Assembly: GCF_012912005.1 (NCBI RefSeq)
Contig: NZ_JABBEA010000007.1
Location: 124,001 to 188,000 of the forward strand
Direction: 5' to 3'
DNA: 64,000 nt
From: Paenibacillus sp. SZ31
GTDB taxonomy: Bacteria; Bacillota; Bacilli; Paenibacillales; Paenibacillaceae
The notes under the pieces were generated by a model. That model searched no databases, was not told where the DNA came from, and saw nothing but the letters and a program-made list of their open reading frames with translations. A program made the position numbers and the translations under genes. Numbering within the stretch: the first letter of the stretch is position 1; every line of letters begins with the position of its first letter. Of the stretch, positions 26,226-35,697 are shown piece by piece.

Positions 26226-27026
26226 TCAGAACTTAGCAATAAGCTGATCTAATTCCGATAAATGCGTTATTTCATGGTCAGGCGCATACGTTTCATTGTT
26301 GGTCTTGTGCTCACGATTAATCCATACGGATTGGATGCCAGATGATAAAGCACCACGAATATCAGTCGTCAACTTGTCTCCAACCATCATGCTCTCTGCG
26401 GGTTTAACACCCAGTTTACTCAAAGCATGTTCAAATATGGACGGATCCGGTTTTCCTTTTCCAAAGTTACCCGAGATAATAATCTCATCAAAGAAAGGAG
26501 TCAATTCAGGCACACCGTCCAACTTCTCTTGTTGCAAAGCAGGACAACCGTTCGTTAACAACAACAGTTTGAATTTGCCTTGTAATTGACGCAAGGTATC
26601 CATCGTTTCTTCGTATACATGAGGTCTGGATCTCCGTTCTACTCCAAACTGCGAGGCAAGCTGTTCAGCAAGATCTTCACGATCTACACCCAACTTCAAC
26701 AAGCCACGACGCCAGGATTCTTTACGGTAAACAGGAGCAAGTTGTTCCAACTGACGGAACTCAGGTTGATCCCCACCGGTAAAGTTAGCCCATAGGCCTT
26801 CAAACGGATTGATTCCAATCATTTTGGTAAAAGGAAAGGTTTCATAGGATTCATACAGTCCACGTGCCTCGTTACGAACGGCTTCTTCAAGTTCTTCGGG
26901 TTTAACCCCAGTCTCTTGCACTGCGATTAGACAAGTCTCATGAAAAGCTTCTCGAACACTACGCTCATCCCATAATAAAGTATCATCTAGGTCGAACAAA
27001 ATCGCTTTTAACGCCATTCCGATCAT
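26226..27026 (-). CDS. HAD-family hydrolase
   Basis: 266 residues. FDLDDTLLW holds the nucleophile and acid Asp pair, LLTNG is motif II, and GKPDPSIFEHAL and VGDKLTTDIRGA are motifs III and IV. The helical cap between motifs I and II is of the subclass I type (YjjG/phosphoglycolate phosphatase-like). Substrate unknown. Start 27026 or 27017 (both ATG, AAAGGGG lies upstream of both). It is 19 bases after the membrane-protein gene and probably co-transcribed. Confidence 0.88.
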   Translation of the reverse strand: MIGMALKAILFDLDDTLLWDERSVREAFHETCLIAVQETGVKPEELEEAVRNEARGLYESYETFPFTKMIGINPFEGLWANFTGGDQPEFRQLEQLAPVYRKESWRRGLLKLGVDREDLAEQLASQFGVERRSRPHVYEETMDTLRQLQGKFKLLLLTNGCPALQQEKLDGVPELTPFFDEIIISGNFGKGKPDPSIFEHALSKLGVKPAESMMVGDKLTTDIRGALSSGIQSVWINREHKTNNETYAPDHEITHLSELDQLIAKF

Positions 27027-27045
27027 CTACCCCTTTATGCAATAA

Positions 27046-27555
27046 TTACTTTTCGACGGTTTCCACGGTGATCTGGTGTGCTTTTGCAAACTTCAACAAA
27101 CGTTCTGCAATCGCATCTGTATCGTAGCGGTTCAATAACTTGGTAAATACCCATCTTTTACCGCGACTGTTATGTTCGATAACGATTGTACCTGGTTCAA
27201 TTCTGAATTTGACGATATCGTCAACCCCGATTGAACGTTCACGATTACCCTTTGTCGTTATAATCCGATTACTGCTAATCTTGATGTACGGACGACGAAG
27301 CATGAAGATGACTGCCAAAAATACGTAAAGCAGCATAGTCACCCAGTCCCAAGTTGTCATCGGAGCTTGTACAAGGAATGTGCTCATGAACAGATACAAA
27401 AAGGCGAGACCGATCAAAAATATGGGGAACAACAGGCTGCGTCCTTTAAATACTTCTTCACCTGGTGTACCTGTGATTGGTTGACCACTTTTTTTGCGTT
27501 GCTGATTTAACTGCTTGGAATTTTTCTTAACCGTTCTCTCGAACGAACGCGACAT
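27046..27555 (-). CDS. Conserved membrane protein of unknown function
   Basis: ATG 27555 follows AAGGGGGA (169 residues). A basic, Gln/Lys-rich cytosolic N terminus (1-40) is followed by two membrane helices at about residues 44-64 and 70-90, then a beta-rich soluble domain with a PH-like look (KISSNRIITTKG, GTIVIEHNS). I do not recognise the family. It is probably transcribed with the downstream HAD gene. Confidence 0.75.
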   Translation of the reverse strand: MSRSFERTVKKNSKQLNQQRKKSGQPITGTPGEEVFKGRSLLFPIFLIGLAFLYLFMSTFLVQAPMTTWDWVTMLLYVFLAVIFMLRRPYIKISSNRIITTKGNRERSIGVDDIVKFRIEPGTIVIEHNSRGKRWVFTKLLNRYDTDAIAERLLKFAKAHQITVETVEK

Positions 27556-27644
27556 GAGAATCCCCCTTATGTGTCTTTGTATCGGCTTACATAACTGTAA
27601 ACCAACATTTCCCCCTATAAATTGCACTCTCAAATAACAGGAAG

Positions 27645-27678
27645 AAACCTAAATATCATAAATGATATCATTAGGTTT
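27645..27678 (-). terminator. Terminator after the UPF0291 gene
   Basis: AAACCTAA/TTAGGTTT outer stem with an inner TGATATCA/TGATATT-like stem. It starts only 3 bases after the stop codon and closes the yneA operon. T-run is weak. Confidence 0.6.
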
Positions 27679-27680
27679 CG

Positions 27681-27890
27681 TTAGTGTTTGAGTTTGCCTT
27701 GGTGGCCTTTGTCATTCTCATCATCAACAATCTCAATGGTATCCAGTTGCTGTCTGAAATTGCTGCGAATATTACTCAAATAAATCTCTCTAAGCTCGGC
27801 ACGTTCAGCTAGTTCTTCCTCCGACAAACCAGTGGACTTTTGCTTACGAGCCAATTCGTTAATGCGTGCTACCAGACTATCTATATCCAA
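27681..27890 (-). CDS. UPF0291 (DUF896) protein
   Basis: TTG 27890 lies 6 bases after GGAGGGG, giving 69 residues; the upstream TTG at 27905 is within that site. The sequence IDSLVARINELARKQKSTGL followed by LREIYL is the UPF0291/YnzC signature, a small two-helix protein. In Bacillus the homologue lies in the yneA operon of the SOS regulon, and here it also follows yneA. Molecular function is unknown. Confidence 0.88.
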   Translation of the reverse strand: MDIDSLVARINELARKQKSTGLSEEELAERAELREIYLSNIRSNFRQQLDTIEIVDDENDKGHQGKLKH

Positions 27891-27985
27891 GCTTGTCCCC
27901 TCCAAAAATACAAAGTCATATTAACTTTGCCATGATAAAGGCAGCTTGTCAAGCTGACACGTGATAACACTCATTGATGTGCATT

Positions 27986-28363
27986 TTATTCTGCAAATTG
28001 CGGTAGAGTTAATACTTGTCCCACTTGGATCGAAGTCGTATGAAGTTGATTCACTTTCTTAATTGCTTCTATATAAATACGTGTATCCATATTCGTCGGT
28101 TTATGTTCCAAAGAAATACTCCATAATGTTTCCCCTTGTGAAACGGCTATCTTCCCTCCATGAAGGACATCATTCTCATTGCCAGCAAATACAGTTAAAA
28201 CGGTGCTGCATCCAATAAATATAATTAAAGAGGTAATCGCCACCTTTAACATCCATGAAGAAATCTTGAAACGCGCTAAAACCTTCTTGTAGTTCCCTAT
28301 GTTAGACTTCACCAGTTCCGAATTCATCGGTTCATAAATGCTTTGATAAGTAGAATATCTCAT
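27986..28363 (-). CDS. yneA: Cell-division suppressor YneA
   Basis: 125 residues. One membrane helix (about residues 37-60) anchors the protein; a C-terminal LysM domain (VSQGETLWSIS, QVGQVLTLP) faces the wall. YneA stops septation during the SOS response in Bacillus. Divergent from lexA, with a promoter overlapped by a LexA box. The length and divergent position match the B. subtilis gene. ATG 28363 has a GGAGGCGGG site. Confidence 0.9.
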   Translation of the reverse strand: MRYSTYQSIYEPMNSELVKSNIGNYKKVLARFKISSWMLKVAITSLIIFIGCSTVLTVFAGNENDVLHGGKIAVSQGETLWSISLEHKPTNMDTRIYIEAIKKVNQLHTTSIQVGQVLTLPQFAE

Positions 28364-28377
28364 TAAATACCCGCCTC

Positions 28378-28457
28378 CAAACGTTTGTTCCTATCTGTTG
28401 GAATCAATATAACACGAACACTTGTTTTGTTCAATAGGTTTTCAGAACAATTGTTCC
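28378..28457. promoter_or_regulatory. SOS operators upstream of yneA
   Basis: The yneA promoter is TTGAAC (28429-28434), 17 bases, TATATT (28406-28411) on the minus strand. The LexA-like box CGAACACTTGTTTT (28415-28428) fills the spacer. Further boxes are AGAACAATTGTTCC (28444-28457), with a perfect GAACAATTGTTC dyad, and one near 28378-28391 with AACAAACGTTTG. Consensus is CGAACRNRYGTTYC. Confidence 0.65.
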
Positions 28458-28595
28458 CTTCTTTTTCGAAAGAGAAATATCTGAATTGATGTCCTTTTGC
28501 AAAGCATTTGCAGTATTATGCTCCGACTTTTGGACAAATTCTGTTCTAAAAGTAAAAAAACACTGATTTAATGCCATTTTATTTAGAACTTATGT

Positions 28596-28624
28596 TTGTA
28601 CGAACGGAGGTTCTATGTTATAAT
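28596..28624 (+). promoter_or_regulatory. lexA promoter with LexA box
   Basis: TTGTAC (28596-28601), 17-base spacer, TATAAT (28619-28624). CGAACGGAGGTTCT (28601-28614), an SOS box with 11-12 matches to CGAACRNRYGTTYC, lies between -35 and -10, so LexA should repress its own gene. Confidence 0.75.
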
Positions 28625-28659
28625 TTTCCCAAACGTTACTAAAATGGGGTTGATACGGT

Positions 28660-29286
28660 ATGTCGAAGATATCCAGCAGGCAGCAGGCTATTCTGGAGTT
28701 TATACGAAATGAAGTCCGGTTGAAGGGGTATCCTCCTTCCGTACGGGAAATTGGTGAAGCGGTTGGACTGGCTTCCAGCTCAACAGTACATGGACATTTG
28801 GATCGTTTGGAGAAAAAAGGGTTGATCCGACGCGACCCTACCAAGCCAAGAGCCATTGAGCTTTTGAGCCAGGAAGAATCTGAGCATTCTCATCAATTTG
28901 CTCATAGCGTTGCACGCATTCCTGTCGTTGGTAAGGTTACAGCGGGTGTTCCAATCACTGCCACCGAGAACATTGAAGATTACTTCCCTCTTCCTACGCA
29001 TTATGTAGGCGAACAGAAAGTGTTTATGCTTTCGGTAGTCGGAGATAGTATGGTGGAAGCTGGAATCGTTAACGGAGATTATGTTATTGTCCGTCAACAG
29101 CAGACTGCTGATAACGGTGATATCGTCGTTGCAATGACTGAAGACGATGAAGCTACAGTGAAAACGTTCTATAAAGAGAAAGATCATATTCGCCTTCAAC
29201 CGGAGAATGCGACCTTCGAACCTTTACGTTTGAAACACGTTAGTATTCTGGGTAAAGTCATTGGCCTTTTCCGAGATATTCATTAA
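28660..29286 (+). CDS. lexA: LexA repressor
   Basis: SOS repressor that self-cleaves with RecA. 208 residues: winged helix at residues 1-65 ([18 protein letters not shown]), the cleavage site Ala-Gly in KVTAGVP near residue 96, and the serine peptidase dyad (Ser in GDSMVEAGI, Lys in the TVKTFYKE strand). ATG 28660. Divergent from yneA with operators for both. Ends before a bidirectional terminator. Confidence 0.96.
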   Translation: MSKISSRQQAILEFIRNEVRLKGYPPSVREIGEAVGLASSSTVHGHLDRLEKKGLIRRDPTKPRAIELLSQEESEHSHQFAHSVARIPVVGKVTAGVPITATENIEDYFPLPTHYVGEQKVFMLSVVGDSMVEAGIVNGDYVIVRQQQTADNGDIVVAMTEDDEATVKTFYKEKDHIRLQPENATFEPLRLKHVSILGKVIGLFRDIH

Positions 29287-29331
29287 TATTTAACATGAGT
29301 AACAAAACTAGATGTAATGTAATGAAATACG

Positions 29332-29369
29332 AAAAGAGGTTGTCCTGTTGAACAGAACAACCTCTTTTT
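29332..29369. terminator. Bidirectional terminator, lexA and aldehyde dehydrogenase
   Basis: AAAAGAGGTTGT/ACAACCTCTTTT stem with a loop CTGTTGAACAG that itself pairs. T-runs flank both sides. The genes are convergent. Confidence 0.85.
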
Positions 29370-29399
29370 CATGTTTATTGTTATTTTATCGGCTAATTA

Positions 29400-30698
29400 T
29401 TAACTGCGTTTCAGAACACTTTTGTGATGTGAGAATACATCAAAGCTCTGTTGTCCGTGATATGAGCCCATACCGCTCTCTCCTACACCACCAAACGGGA
29501 GATAGTGTGAAGTCATATGAGAAAGGGTGTCATTAATACATCCACCACCGAAGGACACTTGATTCAGAACCAGTTCCTGCAGTTGCTCGTCCTGTGTGAA
29601 GAGATATAACGCCAATGGTTTTGGCCGGCGAACAATCTCCTCTAGCATTGGGTTCAGGTCACTGTACGTTAATACAGGAAGAATCGGACCGAAGATCTCT
29701 TCTTGCATGACAGGCGATTCCCAGTTCACATCTCCAAGTACAGTCGGCTCAATAAGCAACTGCTCACGTACAGAACGTCCACCTATGAGCGTTTTACCAT
29801 CTGTGAGGAATTTCGATAACCGATCAAAGTTACGTGCGTTGACAATATGCGGGAAATCAGCATTCTGTAGCACATCATCTCCAAATTTATCTTTGATCTC
29901 TGTGCTAATCAGATCGATCAATTCGTCATGAACTTGTTCATGTACAAGCAAATAATCCGGAGCAACGCAAGTTTGCCCTGCATTCAGGAATTTACCACGT
30001 ACAATACGCTGGGCCACCAGCTTCAGATCTGCATCATTATGGACAATAGCAGGACTCTTACCTCCCAACTCAAGAGTTACAGGAGTCAAGTGCTCTGCAG
30101 CTGCCTTCATAACAATGCGACCAACACCCGTACTGCCTGTGAAGAAAATATAATCGAACTTCTCTTTCAACAATGCTGTGCTGGCCTCAACCTCCCCTTC
30201 CATCACGGCAATATACTCTTGAGGGAAGATCTCCTGAATCAGATCATACGTTAGACGAGATACTGCTGGTGTTAATTCAGAAGGCTTGATAACTGCACAG
30301 TTACCGGCTGCAATTGCTCCAATCAGTGGACCGAAGGCCAGTTGGAAAGGATAGTTCCAAGGTGCAATAATAAGAGCCACTCCGTATGGTTCCGGGTAAA
30401 TGGTGCTCACCCCATCCGGCATAGCCGAATTGGTTGGGACTTGTCTTGGGGCAGCCCATTCCTGCAGGTGCTCTAATGCGAAATCCAGTTCACCCAGCAC
30501 AATGCGAATCTCGGAACCGTAAGCTTCTGCCTCAGATTTGTTCAAATCTGCCCGAAGTGCATCTTGAATCCGTTGCTGATACTTTTCGATTCCTTTTCTA
30601 AGCTGTTGAAGAGCATTAATCCGATACTCGATATTTTTAGTTTGACCTGTATAAAAAAATGCACGTTGTTCTGTAACCAGTTGTTTTGCTTGATCCAT
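29400..30698 (-). CDS. Aldehyde dehydrogenase (YwdH-like)
   Basis: NAD(P)-dependent oxidation of aldehydes to acids. 432 residues: general-base Glu in TLELGGKSP, catalytic Cys near residue 244 in GQTCVAPDY, and cofactor motif FTGSTGVG. Slightly shorter than the 450-460 of many family members. The C-terminal SFDVFSHHKSVLKR is typical of class 3-type, membrane-associated or fatty-aldehyde dehydrogenases. Promoter TTGAAA-17-TATACT at 30751-30779. It borders the AT-rich island. Confidence 0.92.
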   Translation of the reverse strand: MDQAKQLVTEQRAFFYTGQTKNIEYRINALQQLRKGIEKYQQRIQDALRADLNKSEAEAYGSEIRIVLGELDFALEHLQEWAAPRQVPTNSAMPDGVSTIYPEPYGVALIIAPWNYPFQLAFGPLIGAIAAGNCAVIKPSELTPAVSRLTYDLIQEIFPQEYIAVMEGEVEASTALLKEKFDYIFFTGSTGVGRIVMKAAAEHLTPVTLELGGKSPAIVHNDADLKLVAQRIVRGKFLNAGQTCVAPDYLLVHEQVHDELIDLISTEIKDKFGDDVLQNADFPHIVNARNFDRLSKFLTDGKTLIGGRSVREQLLIEPTVLGDVNWESPVMQEEIFGPILPVLTYSDLNPMLEEIVRRPKPLALYLFTQDEQLQELVLNQVSFGGGCINDTLSHMTSHYLPFGGVGESGMGSYHGQQSFDVFSHHKSVLKRS

Positions 30699-30750
30699 AT
30701 TAACATCTCCAATTAATTATTTAAAATTAAATTGCTCAAAATTTAATTAA

Positions 30751-30779
30751 AGTATACCTCTTATATATGAAACTTTCAA
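30751..30779 (-). promoter_or_regulatory. Promoter of the aldehyde dehydrogenase gene
   Basis: Minus-strand TTGAAA (30774-30779), 17-base spacer, TATACT (30751-30756). The transcript would begin about 50 bases before the start codon. Confidence 0.65.
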
Positions 30780-31403
30780 CATATAAATGAAAGATGACAT
30801 ATGTTAAAATTCTAACGCTGTGGCAATCATTTCACTTGCGACTGTTCATAGTTAGTATGATTTGTATTTTCGTCATCTCTTTTTTGAAAATAATAGCATT
30901 TAGAGGTAATAAATCTCTATAATTCTATTTAATCCATTAAAACACAACTAACAAACGAGGAATTTCTTTAAGAAAAGTTTTGACACCAGGCACCCTACAA
31001 TACTTAAAAATTAAACCTTGTGGCTGTATCTGCAGGTTCTCCCTTTTCTAAAGGAGTATAGCTCTCCAAGATCACAATGTAGCTGCGTACGATTTGTCAT
31101 CACGCTTATTTGTAATTAGAGTCACTAATAACGTAATTTCCCGCATCTTTACCTTCAACAAATAAGCATTTTATCATCCTCTCAATATTTTTTATGAATA
31201 ACGAAAAAGCCGTGCTTTGCATGAACAAATCTATGCAAAACTCGACTTTTTAAAATACTATTGGCTTTCAATACTCTTAAATTCCTTTTATCCAGCAATC
31301 ACGGATATATAAGAATAGAAATATCAAAAGTTGTACTTCTTTCGTAAAATTGATTCAAGAATCCTCCACATCTTTATGTACACGAGAGAACATTAATAAT
31401 TAC
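30780..31403. other. AT-rich intergenic segment, start of the island
   Basis: No credible gene on either strand. Base composition falls clearly below the flanking core genes. The only structure seen is a hairpin at 31204-31251 (AAAAAGCCG/CGACTTTTT with inner TGCAT/ATGCA) that can serve as terminator for the DUF4435 gene on the minus strand. Confidence 0.5.
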
Positions 31404-32330
31404 TCAAGAAACATTAAGACAACTATATCTCTGACTAAGATAGTCTTTTAGTAAAGGACATTCATCGGCAAAACGCGAGAGTTCAGACAAGAAATTTACT
31501 CTTGTTATATTCAGTTTCACTTTAATCTTTGAAGGAAAAATCTCATTATCCCCTTCTTTAGCCAAGCTTATTATTTTAACAAGAAACCATCTTAAAAACT
31601 CGATTTCAAATTTGCCTCTAAAACGTTCTCTCATACGCATTTGGGAAAACTCACGCATTTTATTTGTTAGCAAATCATCTTCGATTTTTGCTGTTATATT
31701 ATAATATTCATATAGGGAGTCTAAATCATATTTAGCTGAAATACGATTCATGCTAAGATGGAATAAATCTGTTATCTTAAATTCACCTAAATTCAATTTG
31801 TTATTTGATTCCTTACTGTGTCTTTCCTCATACCTTTGGCATGCAATAAAAACATTTAATAAAAGACTGGCATCGTGATATTCGGCTTGTCTATCATGAA
31901 ATAAACTCATACATTTTTCAAAGGATTCGTCAGCTCTAGTTAATTTAAATTCGTTCAATAGTATTCTTTCCAGAACGGAGTTAGAGGTATAAAAATTTTC
32001 AATTGAGTAACACGGCGTTTCATATAATTCTTGAATATTCAATGAGTCATCAAAATCCCGATCAACAAAGAAAAAAGGTTTAAGCTCGATGAACTCTTCT
32101 ATTCCCTTTGTCTTTTCGAAAAACTTCAGAACCCCTTTCTTTCCACCGGATTCAATAAAATTTGCAGTACCTATCAAACGCTCAATTCTGATACCATAGT
32201 ATTTTATATCCTCTCCTTCAACAAAACATATTGGGTCATCCTTAAATCTAGCATACAACTTAATAAATTTTGCCCAGTGTACGGAAAAGTTATTTCGTTT
32301 TGCTCTTTCCTTCTCTATCTTCGAACTCAT
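31404..32330 (-). CDS. DUF4435/TOPRIM protein, PARIS AriB-like effector
   Basis: 308 residues. DUF4435 motifs are clear: FVEGED (Glu38) at the end of beta-1, FFVDRDFDD (Asp90 and Asp92) and YSIENF (Glu111). These are the metal-binding acidic residues of a TOPRIM fold. In the PARIS anti-phage system the DUF4435 protein AriB is a nuclease toxin held by the ATPase AriA and released when phage counter-defence proteins appear. It starts 22 bases after the ATPase gene with AAGGAAGTG. Size fits AriB. The PARIS call is by domain pair and order; direct alignment was not possible. Confidence 0.75.
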   Translation of the reverse strand: MSSKIEKERAKRNNFSVHWAKFIKLYARFKDDPICFVEGEDIKYYGIRIERLIGTANFIESGGKKGVLKFFEKTKGIEEFIELKPFFFVDRDFDDSLNIQELYETPCYSIENFYTSNSVLERILLNEFKLTRADESFEKCMSLFHDRQAEYHDASLLLNVFIACQRYEERHSKESNNKLNLGEFKITDLFHLSMNRISAKYDLDSLYEYYNITAKIEDDLLTNKMREFSQMRMRERFRGKFEIEFLRWFLVKIISLAKEGDNEIFPSKIKVKLNITRVNFLSELSRFADECPLLKDYLSQRYSCLNVS

Positions 32331-32352
32331 ATAAACACTTCCTTAATCAGCA

Positions 32353-33705
32353 TCAGTCGACTTCACGTATATACATTTCAAGTCCTCTAGCAAAATCATC
32401 AAGATCATTTTCGAAAATGAATGGTGAATGTGTAACGGCAAGCAAAAAAGAACATTTTTTTGATTTTAATATGTCTGGTAATAATCTATTCTGCCATTCA
32501 GTAGATAATGATAATTCAGGTTCATCGAATATTATAATGAATTTTGATTCTGTGGGATCTAGATACAGCCGAGAAAATAAGGAGACTATTTGTTTTTCCC
32601 CTGAAGACAAAGTATTTAATGTAAGTTCTTCCCGGTCACCATTACCTTTTTTGCGATATAATTTCAGTTCAACATTACTCTCATCGTAAACAAATTCTTT
32701 CTTACTAACTTTTAAATATTCATTACATGCATCTGCAAAATTCTTTATAGCATTGTCGAGTTCTTTCTGTTGATCATAAATTTTAATCAAATTAGATAAA
32801 AAATAAACAAGAGGATCGTGTCCCTCTCTAAGATAAAAATCATCAGCTGATACTAAATTATATATTTTCTCTTTATCTTTCATTTTCAAATTACTACCTA
32901 TTCTTCCAAGGACAATTTTCAAAGTTTCTTGATTTCTTACGCTTTCTCTCATCTCTTCTGTAACTTCAATTCCTGTAATTAACTGTGATAACATCTCACC
33001 ATTAACTTTAGAGAACCATTTTATGGAGATATCATTAATCTCATTCTTTATTTTTTCTATTAATTTTTCTACATCGGTTAATCCGAATTTTATTAACAAT
33101 TCATCATTTATTTTTGTTTTATTCGATATTCCTAGATTGGATAAATCTTCTTCTATTCTTCTATAAGTTGGAAAGTATAAAATTTCATCTTTGATAGCAT
33201 TTTTTATGATTTCTTGGTGAGCAAAGAAGAGCTTTTCATCGCTTTTTTTAATTCCCATTTCTCTTAATTCACTATACAAGAGTCTAGACGGATATGGGAA
33301 ATCATGAAATTCATCTTCAATGGTTTCTTTGAATTCACTAAGTCTCTGAGTTCTAGCAAGTATTACGAGCCGACTTATTTCTTGTGGATTAAGCTTTGCA
33401 TATATTTTGTGTGTTAGGAAATGATCATTATCTAGAATGAAAAACCTATTTAAATCGCTCTTTTTTATCTTGAGAGATTCTCCTGTTCCAAAACTAATTT
33501 CTACACTTTCAAATGGCAATTTTACTAACTTAATATAATTCAGCGTCAATGAATAATAAAGAATGTTAAGTATCGTTGTTTTCCCTGTACCATTTTCCCC
33601 CATTAGTATCTTAATCCCATTGTCCATAGGTATATCCACATTTTCTGATCCAAATAGATGTGTTATTTTAAGCCTTGTGATACTTTCTTGTAATTCTGAA
33701 TACAT
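32353..33705 (-). CDS. ABC-type ATPase, PARIS AriA-like sensor
   Basis: 450 residues of the AAA_15/SMC-like class: Walker A GENGTGKTT (residues 36-44), ABC signature LSSGEKQ (about 364-370), Walker B FIIIFDEPELSLS (about 394-406) and switch His in VTHSPFIFE (about 421). A long helical insertion lies between Walker A and the signature. AriA of PARIS has this build and precedes AriB, as here. Other DUF4435-linked or OLD-type ATPases are the alternative. Codon use is strongly AT-biased compared with the core genes. ATG 33705 has GGGAG 7 bases upstream. Confidence 0.78.
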   Translation of the reverse strand: MYSELQESITRLKITHLFGSENVDIPMDNGIKILMGENGTGKTTILNILYYSLTLNYIKLVKLPFESVEISFGTGESLKIKKSDLNRFFILDNDHFLTHKIYAKLNPQEISRLVILARTQRLSEFKETIEDEFHDFPYPSRLLYSELREMGIKKSDEKLFFAHQEIIKNAIKDEILYFPTYRRIEEDLSNLGISNKTKINDELLIKFGLTDVEKLIEKIKNEINDISIKWFSKVNGEMLSQLITGIEVTEEMRESVRNQETLKIVLGRIGSNLKMKDKEKIYNLVSADDFYLREGHDPLVYFLSNLIKIYDQQKELDNAIKNFADACNEYLKVSKKEFVYDESNVELKLYRKKGNGDREELTLNTLSSGEKQIVSLFSRLYLDPTESKFIIIFDEPELSLSTEWQNRLLPDILKSKKCSFLLAVTHSPFIFENDLDDFARGLEMYIREVD

Positions 33706-34721
33706 TTGTTCACTCCCTTTTTATAAATTCTTTTACATAATAACATACTATGAACACATGGAAATTCATAAGAAATTTAATTCAATTAGATTTCATTTGA
33801 ATTTCAACTGTTCATCAAGTCAAAGCACTTCCCTTGTTATTTTCAATTTTTCTCTAATAACACAAGGATATCAAGAAGACCTTAACTATAGATATGCCAA
33901 TAACATGTTTTAAGAATTAGTTCATTTTACCCTAAATATCTCTGCAGTTAATCCTTTAAGTGAATCTTTTCACCTTACCTCCTCTTTCTTTATGCAATTT
34001 CCTCCTCCAAAATATGTATATAGTCTTAAAACTATTTCGACACTGAGGACTATTTTCCTGCAGGAACAAGCCAAGGGGAAGAATTAAATTAAATTCAAAT
34101 CTCAACTTTCTAAGCTCTTGCATTCTTTTATCAACTTCCAATCAAATCAATAAATCTTCTTAAAAACGTCACAACTGGAGTTGCCGTTAATATCCTCTTC
34201 AGAAATATTCCTGATTCGTGGCAAAGTTAGACGTTTAGTATTGCCTCAATTTAAACCCCGGCGTAATTTACAATATATCCCAATATAACATATGGTAACG
34301 TTCAGTTGCAATACGATTAAACTCACTTAAAATCACCTGATCGTACCAATTCTTCTTCGACCTGAACTTTATCTCGTTGAATGTCCGAGAAAGTGCGCTA
34401 CATCTAAATAAATCCAATAATACAGCTCACGAAATACGCTACTTTCATGAATGCAAAATACTATTTATAATTATAAGAGCTTTTTCAGCCTAGAGGGGAA
34501 TATATTTACTGAAGTACTGATATACATTCTGTGTCATCCTCTCGATAAGACGGTTGAATTAATACATCCAAAAATACATTACACCCTATAAAAAGTAGTT
34601 AAAATTGAAAATATCGGAGACACTCAAGTTTAAAAATCTTAATAGAGACTAGTAGATGAAAAAGTGAGGCCAATACGATAAAGCGGTCTGAGTTCGTTAG
34701 AAAATTAGATTATAACTATTA
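33706..34721. other. AT-rich gene-free stretch of the island
   Basis: No intact gene. One open stretch of 53 codons on the minus strand (34268-34426) encodes a plausible protein-like sequence ending in RIATERYHMLYWDIL, without a start or ribosome site, so it may be the remnant of a broken gene. An open frame at 33956-34141 has no ribosome site or family match and is likely chance. Confidence 0.45.
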
Positions 34722-35697
34722 TTAAATAACTTTAATTTTATTAGACGGATTGTCAAACCAAGTGCGACAGTTCTTCTGCAAAAGATTCGTGAGCGGTTTT
34801 CCAACCCAGCATTTTCGTGGTCTGTGATTTATTAGATCGAGTGAATGGGCAAGATCATCATCATACACCCTCGCGAGATCGGTACCTTTAGGGAACAATT
34901 CTCGAAGTAATCCGTTCGCATTCTCGTTGCCAGGATGAATACGGATCAGCAAAATAAACGTGTAGGTTATGGGTGATTTCCAGATGGGCATAGCATGCAA
35001 ACTCCTTGCCTCGGTCAGCCGTGGCTGTGAGGAAGGTTCCCGTGGGATACTGTGAGATCGCTACACCGAGCGCAATCTCCATCGACAAAGCGGTGCGATC
35101 AGGCATGAGAACAGCGGTATATAGACGTGTCTTACGTTCAATCAACGTCGCTACGCAGCCTTTACTTTTCCCACGACCCGATACAACGGTATCCAGCTCC
35201 CAGTGTCCAAATGTTTCACGAGTACGGACTTCTTTTGGGCGATCTGAAATCGTCCTTTCAATGGCGAATTTACCGCGCGTTTCTGCGGGTTTCTGACGCT
35301 TCCCCTTATGCCGAAGAACCTGTAATACGCCTCGAACCAGGCGCCCTGCATAGATCCAGCGATAGATGGTTTTGAAAGAGACGGCATGCCGCCCTTCGAT
35401 GCGGAAACGTTCGGTGATTTGTTCCGGAGACCACGTTGCCTCCAATTTTTCCTCCAGTGAAGCAGCCAAGGCATCGGACCAATTCCCTGGAGAGACCGAA
35501 GCCTTACGACTCTCCTCATAAGCATTCTGAGCTTGTTCTGCCTGATAAGGATGTGATGAAGCCACACGATCTAACTCACGACAAATCGTCGATGGATGCC
35601 TACCCAGTTCTTTCGCAATGGCTCTTGAGCTTCTACCTTGTCTGTGGAGGACTTCTAGCTTGCTACGTTCGATTATGCTAAGATGTCTGTAGCTCAT
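34722..35697 (-). pseudogene. IS30-family transposase, frameshifted
   Basis: ATG 35697 (AAGGAG upstream). The N-terminal helix-turn-helix (MSYRHLSIIERSKLEVLHRQ, RSSRAIAKELGRHPSTICREL) and the DDE core with Asp in HWELDTVV and Asp in TADRGKEF are in frame 1. The frame then breaks near 34925 and the catalytic Glu region (GNENANGLLRELFPKGTDLARV) continues in another frame. The family normally reads W-x-R-G-x-N-E-N; about 11 bases are missing at a CAACGAG repeat. The enzyme is therefore inactive unless ribosomes shift. Confidence 0.85.

Noticed and set aside
33956-34141. 61-residue minus-strand frame in the island
   Set aside because: No ribosome site or homology; AT-rich DNA gives such frames by chance.
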